From Methylophaga thalassica (lineage in GTDB: Bacteria; Pseudomonadota; Gammaproteobacteria; Nitrosococcales; Methylophagaceae), in NCBI RefSeq assembly GCF_030159795.1, contig NZ_BSND01000004.1:1-64000 (forward strand): a stretch of 64,000 bases of DNA, given 5' to 3'. Positions 26,140-34,766 of the stretch are shown here, piece by piece (the stretch's first letter is position 1; every line of letters starts with the position of its first letter). Both the position numbers and the translations under genes were made by a program. The notes below the pieces were generated by a model. It searched no databases, had not been told where the DNA came from, and was given only the letters and a program-made list of their open reading frames with translations.

Positions 26140-26846
26140 GCTCCCCCCATAAAGTAGACACCTATTTTTAATAGAGGTAGGTGATATATGCCCAAGATAT
26201 TGAGCGATGAACGAGTTATTGAATACTCAATGGAATTCAAAATCAGAGTTGTCAGGCTAACATTTGAACTTGATGCCAAAGCCATTGATATTGCAAAAAT
26301 CCTTAATCTTCACCCAGTGATGATTTATAGGTGGCGACAAGAATATAGAGAAGGTAAATTCATAGACAAACCTTCAGGAAGAATAAGCATGACAAAAGAT
26401 TCTGAGCAACGAAAAGATGAGCAAGTTAAAGACGATGAAATTCGTCAACTAAAGAACGAGCTAGCCAAATTCAAAAAGGAAAACGACTTCTTAAAAAAGT
26501 GGGGACGGTATCTGAAGGATCAAAAGAAGAGCGATTCAGGTTTATAGCTAACCATCGTGGCTTTTTTGGTGTCAGGTACCTATGCAGAGCTCTTGGCGTT
26601 TCTACATCGGGTTTTTATAAGTGGTTGCACAGACCTGTTTCACCTAGATGTGTGACTAACAGGGAGATGACAGCACTGATTAAAGATGTATTCCAGACTC
26701 ATAATGGAAACTATGGTAGTCCGAGGGTACATAAAACCCTGGTTGAGCAAGGCGTGATTATTAACAGAAAGCGCGTAGAGCGTATCATGCGAGAGGAACG
26801 GCTAGTTGCTAAGGCTGCGACTCCCCCGCGAACAGTAAAACGGAGA
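26140..26846 (+). mobile_element. IS3-family insertion sequence, 3'-truncated
   Basis: The left part of an IS3 element: a left end near CTCCCCCCATAAAGTAGACA, orfA, an A6G slippery run at 26493-26499, and the first third of orfB. The rest of orfB and the right end are absent; cassette DNA follows immediately. It cannot transpose by itself. Confidence 0.8.
26188..26547 (+). CDS. IS3-family transposase OrfA
   Basis: A 119-residue protein with the HTH of IS3 OrfA (SMEFKIRVVRLTFELDAKAIDIAKILNLHPVMIYRWRQEY split across residues 10-46) and a leucine-zipper-like tail (DDEIRQLKNELAKFKKENDFLKKW). AGAGGTAGGTGATAT precedes the ATG. OrfA binds the element ends and is fused to OrfB by -1 frameshifting at AAAAAAG. 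Confidence 0.85.
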   Translation: MPKILSDERVIEYSMEFKIRVVRLTFELDAKAIDIAKILNLHPVMIYRWRQEYREGKFIDKPSGRISMTKDSEQRKDEQVKDDEIRQLKNELAKFKKENDFLKKWGRYLKDQKKSDSGL

Positions 26847-26876
26847 ATATATGAGCGATTGGGATTTCTTGCATGA
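26499..26876 (+). pseudogene. IS3-family transposase OrfB, truncated
   Basis: The frame reached by -1 slippage encodes ERFRFIANHRGFFGVRYLCRALGV and NYGSPRVHKTLVEQG..INRKRVERIMRE, the N-terminal HTH_21 region of OrfB. It stops after about 120 residues of a normal 270-290 and lacks the DDE catalytic core. Its last codons overlap the next cassette gene, showing that the truncation joined unrelated DNA. Confidence 0.8.
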
Positions 26877-27414
26877 TATGCATAATGAAGGTTATGGTCC
26901 GGATCAAATCGCTGATGCAGCGGCTTGTGGATATAACCCATACGAGCCATTAGATTTTGAAGAGTTTGGTTTTAGTTCTGACGAGTGGGAAGAAATAGAT
27001 GATTCTGAGCTATCTGATGAAATATTCGCGATAAATCCTGAGGTCTCGTTAGTATTTGAAAATTTGGTTTATAACGCAAAATTATTCTACTCGTTAACGA
27101 ATCGATATTTGCAAATTTGGGGTGAGTTAGGAGAGTTATTTGGTGAGGTTCATTTTGGTATAAAACGCCACAGGCCTCATACAAAGGGCTCGGACGGTGT
27201 GCTTGGTAATGATTTTATTGAGATAAAGACTATTTCCCCAGAGAAAAAAGTAGAAGAAGTAAAAGTTAAACGTGCTGGTAACTTTAATAAGCTTTTAATA
27301 GTCAAGATCAACGAAGATTTTTCTTTTGAAAGCCAGCTTATTGCAAGGAAAAATCTACCAAAGGGTGATGGCACACATATACGTGCATCATGGAAAAATA
27401 AGAAGGCTACTTAA
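26851..27414 (+). CDS. Cassette gene, possible nuclease-like protein
   Basis: A 187-residue acidic protein. AACGGAGAATAT precedes its ATG and lies at the IS truncation point. The N-terminal part (FLHDMHNEGYGPDQIADAAACGYNP) is a compact helical module. The C-terminal part has GSDGVLGNDFIEIKTISP, an acidic residue followed by ExK as in PD-(D/E)xK nuclease folds, then a sheet-like region (LLIVKINEDFSFES). I do not recognise the family. An attC core starts 3 bp after its stop, so it is a cassette gene. Confidence 0.6.
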   Translation: MSDWDFLHDMHNEGYGPDQIADAAACGYNPYEPLDFEEFGFSSDEWEEIDDSELSDEIFAINPEVSLVFENLVYNAKLFYSLTNRYLQIWGELGELFGEVHFGIKRHRPHTKGSDGVLGNDFIEIKTISPEKKVEEVKVKRAGNFNKLLIVKINEDFSFESQLIARKNLPKGDGTHIRASWKNKKAT

Positions 27415-27417
27415 AAT

Positions 27418-27500
27418 GCATAACAAGTTGCAGCACTTCTACCGTTACGCGGCTCGGACTTACAAAAGCTAGCTTTTTCCACGGTGTGTAAAGCGTTCTG
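27418..27500 (+). repeat. attC-like site with central palindrome
   Basis: GCATAACAA at 27418 begins the site directly after the cassette stop codon. The centre has a perfect 14-bp palindrome AAAAGCTAGCTTTT (27464-27477). No good closing core was found; GTTCTGT near 27495 is the best candidate. Degenerate or recombined. Confidence 0.5.
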
Positions 27501-27511
27501 TGTAAATCAGA

Positions 27512-27793
27512 ATGAGTCAGATAAAAGTAAAATTCTCTATATTTATCGAACCGGGCGCACAAAATCCCGTATTTAAAGATGGTGAAGGAATCGAGTACTT
27601 CTGGTCTGGTGGAGATAATGGTGAAATGAAGGTGGCGAGCAGGCATTTTTGGGATGTGCTTGGTTACAACAAAGGGCTAACCTATACAATTTCGGATGGG
27701 GAAGAAAACGGTGTAACTGACTTATACTGCAATAGCTGCACATCTTATCGAAACAAGGTGGTTTTATACGCTGTTATCTTTCAGATCCTATAA
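27512..27793 (+). CDS. Cassette gene, hypothetical protein
   Basis: A 93-residue protein of unknown family with IKVKFSIFIEPGAQNPVFKDG and a central Gly/Asp-rich turn region, then a short Cys pair (CNSC). Placed between two attC-like sites. No ribosome binding site is clear. Confidence 0.5.
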   Translation: MSQIKVKFSIFIEPGAQNPVFKDGEGIEYFWSGGDNGEMKVASRHFWDVLGYNKGLTYTISDGEENGVTDLYCNSCTSYRNKVVLYAVIFQIL

Positions 27794-27800
27794 AATGTTT

Positions 27801-27833
27801 GCTGACAAAGTGTCGCTCAACACATAGTTATGC
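27801..27833 (+). repeat. Partial attC-like site
   Basis: Ends in GTTATGC (27827-27833), the exact complement of the GCATAAC core at 27418. Inner arms GTGT and ACAC pair. The left outer core is poor (GCTGACA). Placed correctly after a cassette gene and 26 bp before the next start. Confidence 0.45.
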
Positions 27834-27859
27834 AATGACCAAATAGCAAGGAAGTTTAT

Positions 27860-28075
27860 ATGTATATGATTGGGCCATTCACCCAAAGTGATCTTAATAC
27901 CATGTGGGACATGCAGAAGAAGGAGACAGGTATCCAAGTCCTCTCTGACGACGAAGTGGAACAGGCCATGACGATAACGACCTTCGACAATGGCACGGTT
28001 TCAGTTAGGCGAAAGCCTGGTGGCCTATGGCAAGATATGAACGTCGGCTCAATCACAGAATATGATGATTATTAA
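27860..28075 (+). CDS. Cassette gene, hypothetical 71-residue protein
   Basis: AAGGAAGTTTAT precedes the ATG. The product is acidic (MWDMQKKETGIQVLSDDEVEQAM) with an RRKPGGLWQDM turn. No family is recognised. It is the last gene of the array for which a preceding attC core is visible. Confidence 0.5.
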   Translation: MYMIGPFTQSDLNTMWDMQKKETGIQVLSDDEVEQAMTITTFDNGTVSVRRKPGGLWQDMNVGSITEYDDY

Positions 28076-28131
28076 GATTGAATAAGTACTCTAATTAAAA
28101 CTAACAAAAGTGCTGCTTTAGGATACTTTTC

Positions 28132-28451
28132 TTGCTGTTCTCCAAATTTTCCGAAAAGTTCAGCGTTAACAAGATATGCATCAGTGGTCTGAATGATCAG
28201 ACGTTCCCCTCCATTGAGCAAAATCTCTCTTTTGCGATGTTTTTCTTACGGTCCCAAAAAGAGTTTATTGAACATGTGCTGAAAGAGCTTTTTAAATATT
28301 ACCCCCATGATGCAAAGACAATTGGCATCTTGGCTCTCTAACCGGTTACGTAAAAAATTTATCAGCTGAGTACGTCAATGATTTTGCAACTGACGTCTGT
28401 AGGACTTTTGTAGAAGCCCACAACAGACATGTAATGAACCAACATAGTTAA
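28132..28451 (+). pseudogene. Possible frameshifted gene remnant
   Basis: A frame from 28132 ends at 28341 (FFLRSQKEFIEHVLKELFKYYPHDAKTIG...). A different frame continues past that stop with HLGSLTGYVKNLSAEYVNDFATDVCRTF and ends at 28451. The two together would read as one helical protein of about 105 residues with one frameshift. No family is recognised and neither start is supported, so this could be non-coding. Confidence 0.25.
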
Positions 28452-28490
28452 TACTTTAAGCCACTTTGGATTAGGTGAAATGTTTGATCC

Positions 28491-30947
28491 TCACCACCAA
28501 TTCTCATGTCTATGCTTTTCTATTTCTTGTCGATTTAGGAAATAATTACCGTATTCGTCAATGCCCGGTCCAGATACTGGTTGTATCTTGTTGAGCTTAA
28601 TAAGGTTGGAGAAATAGCTACGGTCAATACCTTTCAATTCTGATGCTTCCTGGATTGAAATTGCTTCATTTTTAAAAAGTTTGAGCTTTTCAAGACTTTC
28701 ACGGTTTACATATTTATTTTTAAGCCCATCATCTATCGTTGTTATACGTTTATATTTCACCCAAGTACTTTGAAATCTTTCAGGTGACTCACCCATAAAT
28801 CTGGCAGCAGCTGAATATTCAATCAAATTGGGATTTTCTCTATATCGGCTAATGTAATCATTTAGATCAGCAGTTTTTAGATATTTCTTATAAGCTGGTA
28901 ATTGTGGATTTTGATATAAATTAATCTCACCTGCTTTTAAAAGTTTACCAAGCATTTGGCTTGATATATCCAGTATTTGAGCAGCCTCGCTTGTGGTTAT
29001 AAGGGCCATATCTTCGATGAGTTTATGGTAACTAGTTGAGTGATCGCTTTTAGCAATACGCCCGGTGTTAGCCTTATATTTGCTTTTACTGACTATTTTC
29101 TTAATATCAACATTTTCAATATCAACACGTCTGAATATGTAGACAATATTATTGTCTATTTTAGGTCCTGAAATAGGTGTAATACCCTCGTCGATAAGTT
29201 TGTCAGCTAAGTTGGTAGGATTACACTTATTCTTTGTGGCAATTTCTTTGATGAACACAAACTGCTCATTAAAGCTTTCATAATCTTCAATACGAATGAG
29301 TTTTTTACGGCCATCAGCTTTGAATGGTAAAAGACCTGCTTCGAGTGTTCTGTATATCGCATCAGTATAAATACCAATTTTTGAGGCAATAGTATTAACT
29401 GAGATATAGCCTGCATTTACCGATGGCTGAGGGCAGAAATTATTAATACATTTAAGACTTAATATGACATTACTTAGACGAGATGTTGGTACGTCGTATA
29501 TTTTTATTTTTTTACCGAATATAGCATTTATTATTTCGACTAGTGATTTTCGTCTACTAATATCATATGTTTTGATGTATTCATCTAATGAAATAGTCTC
29601 TTCTTCTGATATATTTAGCTCTTTAAGGGCTAGTAATGAATCCATAAATTCCTGAAAATACTTCAACGAATACACCGTATCGCCAAAACCATCAATCTCT
29701 GGACCACTGATAGGGTGTAGAATTTTTGCTTTAGTTAGTTGTCTGAGTAAATGTTCTGAAATACCGAGATATTTCGATGCGTTGATACTGTTTATGACGT
29801 CATGACGCCGCTCGAAAAATGAACTGTTCGTATCTAAGATTGAGTTCATTCTTGAAGGAAATCTATACGCAATATTTTTTACACCAAAATGACGTGCTTT
29901 CTGTCGTGTCGTTATTCGTTTAGACGATGAATAATTAACGAGTAGAGCTACATTCTGACCTGTGAAAAAATTCACCATTTTTTGATGAACTTCAGCGTTT
30001 GGCTGCCACTGCAAAACATCGTCCATATTTATTCGATTAGTGCGCTTAAAGTTAAATAGCTTATCGCACAAATATTCATTAATTTTTTGGACGGATCGAA
30101 TTTGATCTAGATGTGAGAATTTCGGCCGAGGTAATTGTAGATCTATAAAATCGTTGGTTTTAATTATAGGCAATGGTGAGTAAGGAAGATTTTTTAGTAG
30201 TAGAGGTGGTGATAAAACCGATAGCTTACTCTTAAAATGAATAAAGTGTCTCCTTTCTGTGAGACTAAAATGACGTATTACGAAATTTTTTATAGCTTCA
30301 TATGATTCCATTAAGGAAAATAAAATTAGTTTATGATCTCTTGAATCGCATTTCTGAAATGCTTTCGCAATCATATAAATGTGATCCATTTGGTTATCGG
30401 GAATATCTATTCCTGAATAGCTAAATAAATCGAAACCACAGTGTGAACAGGTAGATATAGAAGAGCGAGACCAAGTCAATTGTTGATGACACTCAGGACA
30501 CACATCCATTAAAAGTTTTTTATGTATTGGGCAACCTGTTAACGGCACGAAATCCCAGTAAAACCTGTGATAAGGATCGATTCTCATACAGTCAGGGCAA
30601 AATCTCGGATAGTTAAACCTAATAAGGTTTGAGGGTATCTGAGCATTTAAAAACAAATGTAAACTCTGACTCCCATCACTACGGTCACAGAGTAATCTGT
30701 AACATTTTATTTCAAGCTCTTTTTTATTCTCTCCTGTGATAGCAGAAAGAGAATCAAAATCTATCAGTCCAGATGCAATAGATTTAATGAAATCATTGAT
30801 TGAAGCTTTATTATTTTTCTTAAATGCCTCTGCATACATAATCAGATTCAGTGGTGACTGAAAAAAATTTTCTTCGGTGAGTCGTAACAAATAGCCCATG
30901 AGGCTTTCATTTTCTTTTGGGGCGGGTCTTACTATTAGAGGACGCAA
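28491..30947 (-). CDS. tniQ: TniQ/TnsD target selector with long HTH-repeat tail
   Basis: An 818-residue protein starting at TTG (AGG nine bases before), 10 bp after tnsC. Residues 1-180 are a TniQ domain: VRPAPKENESLMGYLLRL at the N terminus and a zinc-binding region CPDC (117-120), CPIH (139-142), CPEC (150-153), CSHC (167-170). TnsD of Tn7 is 508 residues. Here residues about 340-818 hold at least six HTH-like units, for example around 384-435, 512-560, 565-612, 648-700, 707-757 and 760-812. Three carry PISGPEID (412), PISGPKID (591) or PVSGPGID (790) at the same place. They resemble MerR/excisionase DNA-binding folds. It should choose the target, probably the nrdB 3' end, and recruit TnsC. 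Confidence 0.85.
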   Translation of the reverse strand: MRPLIVRPAPKENESLMGYLLRLTEENFFQSPLNLIMYAEAFKKNNKASINDFIKSIASGLIDFDSLSAITGENKKELEIKCYRLLCDRSDGSQSLHLFLNAQIPSNLIRFNYPRFCPDCMRIDPYHRFYWDFVPLTGCPIHKKLLMDVCPECHQQLTWSRSSISTCSHCGFDLFSYSGIDIPDNQMDHIYMIAKAFQKCDSRDHKLILFSLMESYEAIKNFVIRHFSLTERRHFIHFKSKLSVLSPPLLLKNLPYSPLPIIKTNDFIDLQLPRPKFSHLDQIRSVQKINEYLCDKLFNFKRTNRINMDDVLQWQPNAEVHQKMVNFFTGQNVALLVNYSSSKRITTRQKARHFGVKNIAYRFPSRMNSILDTNSSFFERRHDVINSINASKYLGISEHLLRQLTKAKILHPISGPEIDGFGDTVYSLKYFQEFMDSLLALKELNISEEETISLDEYIKTYDISRRKSLVEIINAIFGKKIKIYDVPTSRLSNVILSLKCINNFCPQPSVNAGYISVNTIASKIGIYTDAIYRTLEAGLLPFKADGRKKLIRIEDYESFNEQFVFIKEIATKNKCNPTNLADKLIDEGITPISGPKIDNNIVYIFRRVDIENVDIKKIVSKSKYKANTGRIAKSDHSTSYHKLIEDMALITTSEAAQILDISSQMLGKLLKAGEINLYQNPQLPAYKKYLKTADLNDYISRYRENPNLIEYSAAARFMGESPERFQSTWVKYKRITTIDDGLKNKYVNRESLEKLKLFKNEAISIQEASELKGIDRSYFSNLIKLNKIQPVSGPGIDEYGNYFLNRQEIEKHRHENWW

Positions 30948-30957
30948 ATTTTATTAC

Positions 30958-31998
30958 CTAAAAAATATCACTTGTTTTACGAAGGCTGGACGGCTTATGA
31001 GGAATGCCCATCTGAGCATTTTCAATACAAGCCCATTTTTTAAGTTCATCGTAGCTAGCAATAAAAGGATTTCCTTCTGCTTGTTGATTTTGGCCTGGAT
31101 TATTTTCAAAAGCATCTGCTAAATCCTCAAGGTTTATAGCATCGTTATTTGCATGAATAGCAGAATACCCAGCGTCTTGGATGATTCGCATTGTGTCATC
31201 AATATAGCCATTTGAGGCGGCAAAAAATCTTATAGACATTTCTAATTGAGCGAGATTGCTCAACTTTATAAAAGGTAGTGACTTATCAATATGTGCCAAA
31301 AATTTACGATAAGTTTTTAGTTCCTCTTCTGAACTAATAGAGAATGGCTTCAATCGTATTTTTTCGGAGATACGTCTAGCCATCTCGGGGTTTTCTACAA
31401 ATACTTCATTTGCCTTGGTAGTGCCAACGAGTATTACAGGTACTTTTGTTTCATTTATGATGGTTTTAATAGTATCAGCAATATCATTGAGCACTTTTTT
31501 ACTCTTACTCGAAATCAGATGTTGAAACTCATCTAAGATGATGAGCTTAACTTCAGCAACTGCAATGTACTTATATAGTCTTTTTCTTATTGCTGGCAGG
31601 CTTCCTTTCAATAGCTCATCGCTAACATCATCCTCACGTTGATTTGACACTCTGGATACCAATGATTTGAGCACGCTGATAATAAAGTCGCGAATGCTCG
31701 TATTGGGTTGAATAATGCTTTTAAATATAGGTATGGTAGTTGTCTTTGCTGTTTCCAATGTAGGATGTCTCAGCATGTATTGTTCGATTAATGTTGTCTT
31801 TCCTGAGCCCGTCTCTCCAGTCAAAGACATAGATCTGGGTTCACTAGATATAGTTCTACTTTCATGACAACGTTCAATCTTTTTCAAAATTTTTTCAGCG
31901 TCAGGATGAGCAACATAAATACTGTTTAATAGCCTTAATCGATCTTCTTTAGACAAATGTTCAACGTCCACTGTCTTGTTCTCCTTAGGATTGGTCAT
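30958..31998 (-). CDS. tnsC: TnsC/TniB AAA+ transposition regulator
   Basis: A 346-residue ATPase counted from ATG 31998, which overlaps the end of tnsB by 14 bp; an in-frame ATG at 32037 is an alternative. Walker A is GETGSGKT at 61-68, Walker B LIILDEFQHL with Asp156-Glu157, and VILVGTTKANEVF is sensor 1, followed by an Arg-rich RRISEKIRLKPF. This is the TniB type of AAA+ protein that assembles on target DNA, receives TniQ, and activates TnsAB. Length is much shorter than Tn7 TnsC (555), as usual in Tn7-like relatives. Confidence 0.92.
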   Translation of the reverse strand: MTNPKENKTVDVEHLSKEDRLRLLNSIYVAHPDAEKILKKIERCHESRTISSEPRSMSLTGETGSGKTTLIEQYMLRHPTLETAKTTTIPIFKSIIQPNTSIRDFIISVLKSLVSRVSNQREDDVSDELLKGSLPAIRKRLYKYIAVAEVKLIILDEFQHLISSKSKKVLNDIADTIKTIINETKVPVILVGTTKANEVFVENPEMARRISEKIRLKPFSISSEEELKTYRKFLAHIDKSLPFIKLSNLAQLEMSIRFFAASNGYIDDTMRIIQDAGYSAIHANNDAINLEDLADAFENNPGQNQQAEGNPFIASYDELKKWACIENAQMGIPHKPSSLRKTSDIF

Positions 31999-34012
31999 TT
32001 CTTGAATAATCAGCATGCCAATCTGGGTCATCAGCATATATGCTGTCTAAGTCATCATCGTCATTTTCAAGAGGGTTATTACCTTGCTCTGTCACGTATG
32101 GATCGAAACCATCATCCTTGAAAATTGTGTGTTTATCTAAAGACAGCGACTCAATTTCTTTAATTGGTATACCTTGCACTTGATTGGTTTGTTGACTGAC
32201 ATTTTTATATCTTGCTTGCTTTGATGCACGGTGTGTTTTCTTAGTTAGAATTTTCTCACTTTCAATGATCTGAATAATTTGCTTTTCAGCACGCATAAGA
32301 TTGTCGATGTCTAATTTTTTATTATCTTTTCTCAGTACTTTCTTAATTAGTTGATGCTGGAAGAGTGTTTTATATGCGTATGGCAAATCAGTACATGGGA
32401 CAGTGATGAATTGTTTTGTATCAGGTGTAAGGACATAAATTTCGCTAATGTCTTCCGGATTAAATTTGATTGTCACACTGCCTTTATGTTTTCTGCGAAT
32501 CATTGATAATTCGACAGAGTTATATTTAAGACTCTCAAAATCAATACCATAATGCTGAATCTTTCGAGATAACGTTCTGCCAAGTGATATTTTTAACACA
32601 TCCATATTTTTAGGCATTAGCACTGGATGCTTTGATATACCCAACTCCCACATTCGTATAGGGGTTGTATTAATAGATCTATTAACCGTGTGGATAAATT
32701 GCTCAATCCACAAGTGAGTCATCTCTACAAGCTTATTCAAGCTAACTACAGCATGCTTTTTCGGATCATATTCATCCTTTTCAAAAATATTGCTGAAAGT
32801 TTTTCCCGGTACATCTTTGAGTAAGCTTTCAGAGAAAGTTCTGAAAAATCTCTCTACAGCTCCTTTGTAAGTTGGCGTCCTTACTGGGCTTCGAATAATG
32901 CTTATCCCGAGTGAGCTAGCGATTTCTGTAAAGTCACTACTCAAAAACTCCTTGCCATTATCTACAATAATAGTTTCAGGTATTCCATGAGCAGGCCATG
33001 ATATATCGTGTGATGGATAGAGCGTTTGTAGATTTGTTTTCGGAAGAATTGCATGCCTGAGACATTCAATAATGCTAAGTGTGCTGGGTGGTGTGAAGCT
33101 GAAATAGAAACCAGTTGGCATTCTAGAGAACTTATCAATTATGGTAGTTAGTGTCGGACGACCTAGTGGTAGTCGTGAGACTTCATCCACTACCATGAGA
33201 TCTACGGGTGTATGATCAATTTCAGTTAACTCTAAGGGGCGTGTTGCAACTAACCCTTTTTTATAAGGCTTAAATTTCATGTCAGCAACACGTTTACTGA
33301 AGCGCTTACTAATGACTAAATGCTGATCAATTTGGTGAATTCTTTTTCGAAAAGCATCATAACTAGGTAATGATGTAATCTTGTTTGTTTTAGAGTCATT
33401 TTCCCATGCCAAATATTGTAAGCGTTGGTAGGCCTTTCTTATGCTAGGTCTTTCCGGAGTAAGGTAATACTCAATCGCACGATGAATCTGATTTTCAGTT
33501 GATTCATTAAATCTGGTCGTTCTATTACCCCGGTTTCTCGTTTTACCTATTAAAGAGATTATATTCCTTCCTGACTCTTCATAAGTTTTACGCCATTTGT
33601 ATATGGTAGCCAAAGATTTAGGAGGATTTTTATCTTGTATCTTTTTCGTTACATACTCTAAAAGTTTGCTTTTATCTTTATATAAACTAGGCTTAATTTT
33701 GGATTCTTCAATTGCTTGAATATAAGCTAGCCTATTTAAAGCGCGCTTTTTCTCTGGTTCAGTATAGGATGTAAAATCTATATCAATTGCTTTTTGATGA
33801 GTAGGCGTGCGTAGATTTATTTCATCCTCGTCAAGAAATTCAACATCACCATTTGTATACGCTGACAGTAAATCCAACCTGTCTAAATTCAGCGTGTGAT
33901 TATCAATTAATCGAGTTAATTCAAATGTGTTTTGATTCAGTACAGTAGATATTTTATAAATATCCCCCTCATAGCGGAGATGAACACCTTTTGAGAGGGT
34001 GAATGTGTTCAT
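31985..34012 (-). CDS. tnsB: TnsB transposase (DDE integrase superfamily)
   Basis: A 675-residue protein overlapping tnsA by four bases. The catalytic triad is visible: Asp266 in LTEIDHTPVD, Asp351 in TIIVDNGKEF, and Glu387 in TYKGAVERFF, with 35 residues between the last two, as in the DD(35)E family. N-terminal HTH regions (IYKWRKTYEESGRN and a further helical region) would bind the end repeats, and a Mu-type C-terminal beta-barrel follows. TnsB cuts the 3' ends of the element and joins them to target DNA. It appears intact. Confidence 0.93.
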   Translation of the reverse strand: MNTFTLSKGVHLRYEGDIYKISTVLNQNTFELTRLIDNHTLNLDRLDLLSAYTNGDVEFLDEDEINLRTPTHQKAIDIDFTSYTEPEKKRALNRLAYIQAIEESKIKPSLYKDKSKLLEYVTKKIQDKNPPKSLATIYKWRKTYEESGRNIISLIGKTRNRGNRTTRFNESTENQIHRAIEYYLTPERPSIRKAYQRLQYLAWENDSKTNKITSLPSYDAFRKRIHQIDQHLVISKRFSKRVADMKFKPYKKGLVATRPLELTEIDHTPVDLMVVDEVSRLPLGRPTLTTIIDKFSRMPTGFYFSFTPPSTLSIIECLRHAILPKTNLQTLYPSHDISWPAHGIPETIIVDNGKEFLSSDFTEIASSLGISIIRSPVRTPTYKGAVERFFRTFSESLLKDVPGKTFSNIFEKDEYDPKKHAVVSLNKLVEMTHLWIEQFIHTVNRSINTTPIRMWELGISKHPVLMPKNMDVLKISLGRTLSRKIQHYGIDFESLKYNSVELSMIRRKHKGSVTIKFNPEDISEIYVLTPDTKQFITVPCTDLPYAYKTLFQHQLIKKVLRKDNKKLDIDNLMRAEKQIIQIIESEKILTKKTHRASKQARYKNVSQQTNQVQGIPIKEIESLSLDKHTIFKDDGFDPYVTEQGNNPLENDDDDLDSIYADDPDWHADYSRNDQS

Positions 34013-34659
34013 CTCAGTTTCCTGTCTGCAACTATCAATAAAGTATTCTCTGTGAGAGGTACTTTAATATCAAAGTCAAAAACTTTATTTGCTATACAGG
34101 AATAGCAGTCTATTAATTCTAGGGAAAATTCTTGTGCAATTTTTTCGAGTTCTGAAAAAGTTAATGAGATGAGACCGCTGCCTTGAAGAGCATGAACGAG
34201 CTTACTGACATTTGCCTGGCTATATTCATGAAGTTTATATCGGTACAGTAGTTTTAGATTACTGAGTATCGGTTCTATTCTTATTTCATTATCGGTAATC
34301 ACTGCATAATCAAAACCGTCTGAAAACATTTTCGCTTTTATAGCTTCTGTTTTTTCTATGAACTCGGGTTTTAGAGTGATGTGATACGGTTTTATTTCAA
34401 TGAACTTTCGTTTGGGAGTCGAATGGCGGAAGATTTCAAAGTCGGGATAATGATAGTGGTACTTGTTGTCCTGGCTGAACCTGAATTTGATGGGCTGAGA
34501 CACATAACGTATCACATCGTGGTCAAACTCTAGATGGTATAGAAAATCTCGTTCAATTTGAGATTCCCATTCAACCATTTCCCGCATTTTGGCACTAGCA
34601 AAACTACCAATTACACGTCGACGTCCTATTTTGTGTATCGATCTCGCTGGTGTTGCCAT
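34009..34659 (-). CDS. tnsA: TnsA endonuclease
   Basis: A 216-residue restriction-enzyme-like nuclease that cuts the 5' ends of the element, making transposition cut-and-paste. I choose ATG 34659, eight bases after GGAG; GTG 34668 touches the ribosome binding site. Catalytic residues by analogy: Glu36 in ESQIERDF, Asp73 in HYPDFEI, and Glu88/Lys90 in KFIEIKP. The C-terminal region (residues 110-216) corresponds to the TnsC-contacting domain. Length is close to Tn7 TnsA (273) but shorter. Confidence 0.9.
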   Translation of the reverse strand: MATPARSIHKIGRRRVIGSFASAKMREMVEWESQIERDFLYHLEFDHDVIRYVSQPIKFRFSQDNKYHYHYPDFEIFRHSTPKRKFIEIKPYHITLKPEFIEKTEAIKAKMFSDGFDYAVITDNEIRIEPILSNLKLLYRYKLHEYSQANVSKLVHALQGSGLISLTFSELEKIAQEFSLELIDCYSCIANKVFDFDIKVPLTENTLLIVADRKLR

Positions 34660-34680
34660 AAATAACACTCCCTCGCATCA

Positions 34681-34700
34681 AGTTGCAGATTACAGCAACT
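34681..34700 (-). promoter_or_regulatory. Inverted repeat before tnsA, possible operator
   Basis: AGTTGC-AGATTACA-GCAACT is a perfect 6-bp inverted repeat 22 bp upstream of the tnsA start, between the gene and the TnsB-type repeats. It fits an operator or an extra site for autoregulation of the tns operon. Confidence 0.35.
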
Positions 34701-34725
34701 GTGAATACGAGGGCAAGTTTTTATC

Positions 34726-34766
34726 AAGTTATGGTCGTTTTTTTTGAAGTTATGGTCGTAACTACA
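34726..34766 (-). repeat. Right end of the Tn7-like element with two TnsB-type repeats
   Basis: AAGTTATGGTCGT occurs at 34726-34738 and again at 34747-34759, 21 bp apart. The outer copy is 7 bp from the terminal ACA at 34764-34766; read outward-in the end is TGTAGTTACGACCATAACTT. Spaced repeats of about this size with TGT/ACA termini are characteristic of Tn7-family ends. Confidence 0.8.

Larger units (their letters stand above)
28491..34766 (-). mobile_element. Tn7-like transposon, transposition module and right end
   Basis: Four minus-strand genes in Tn7 order (tnsA, tnsB, tnsC, tniQ/tnsD) with overlapping or near-touching ends, followed outward by two TnsB-type repeats and a terminal ACA at 34,764-34,766. 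The element adjoins nrdB with its tnsA end, as Tn7 adjoins glmS. The left end is not visible in the window, so these coordinates cover only the recognised module. No tnsE, second tniQ, cas gene or CRISPR array accompanies it. The probable 5-bp target duplication would be TTTAT at 34,767-34,771. Confidence 0.9.

Noticed and set aside
27512-27793. Treating each small cassette frame as a toxin-antitoxin pair
   Set aside because: No recognised toxin or antitoxin fold and no paired overlap except 25276-26096, which shows no such family.
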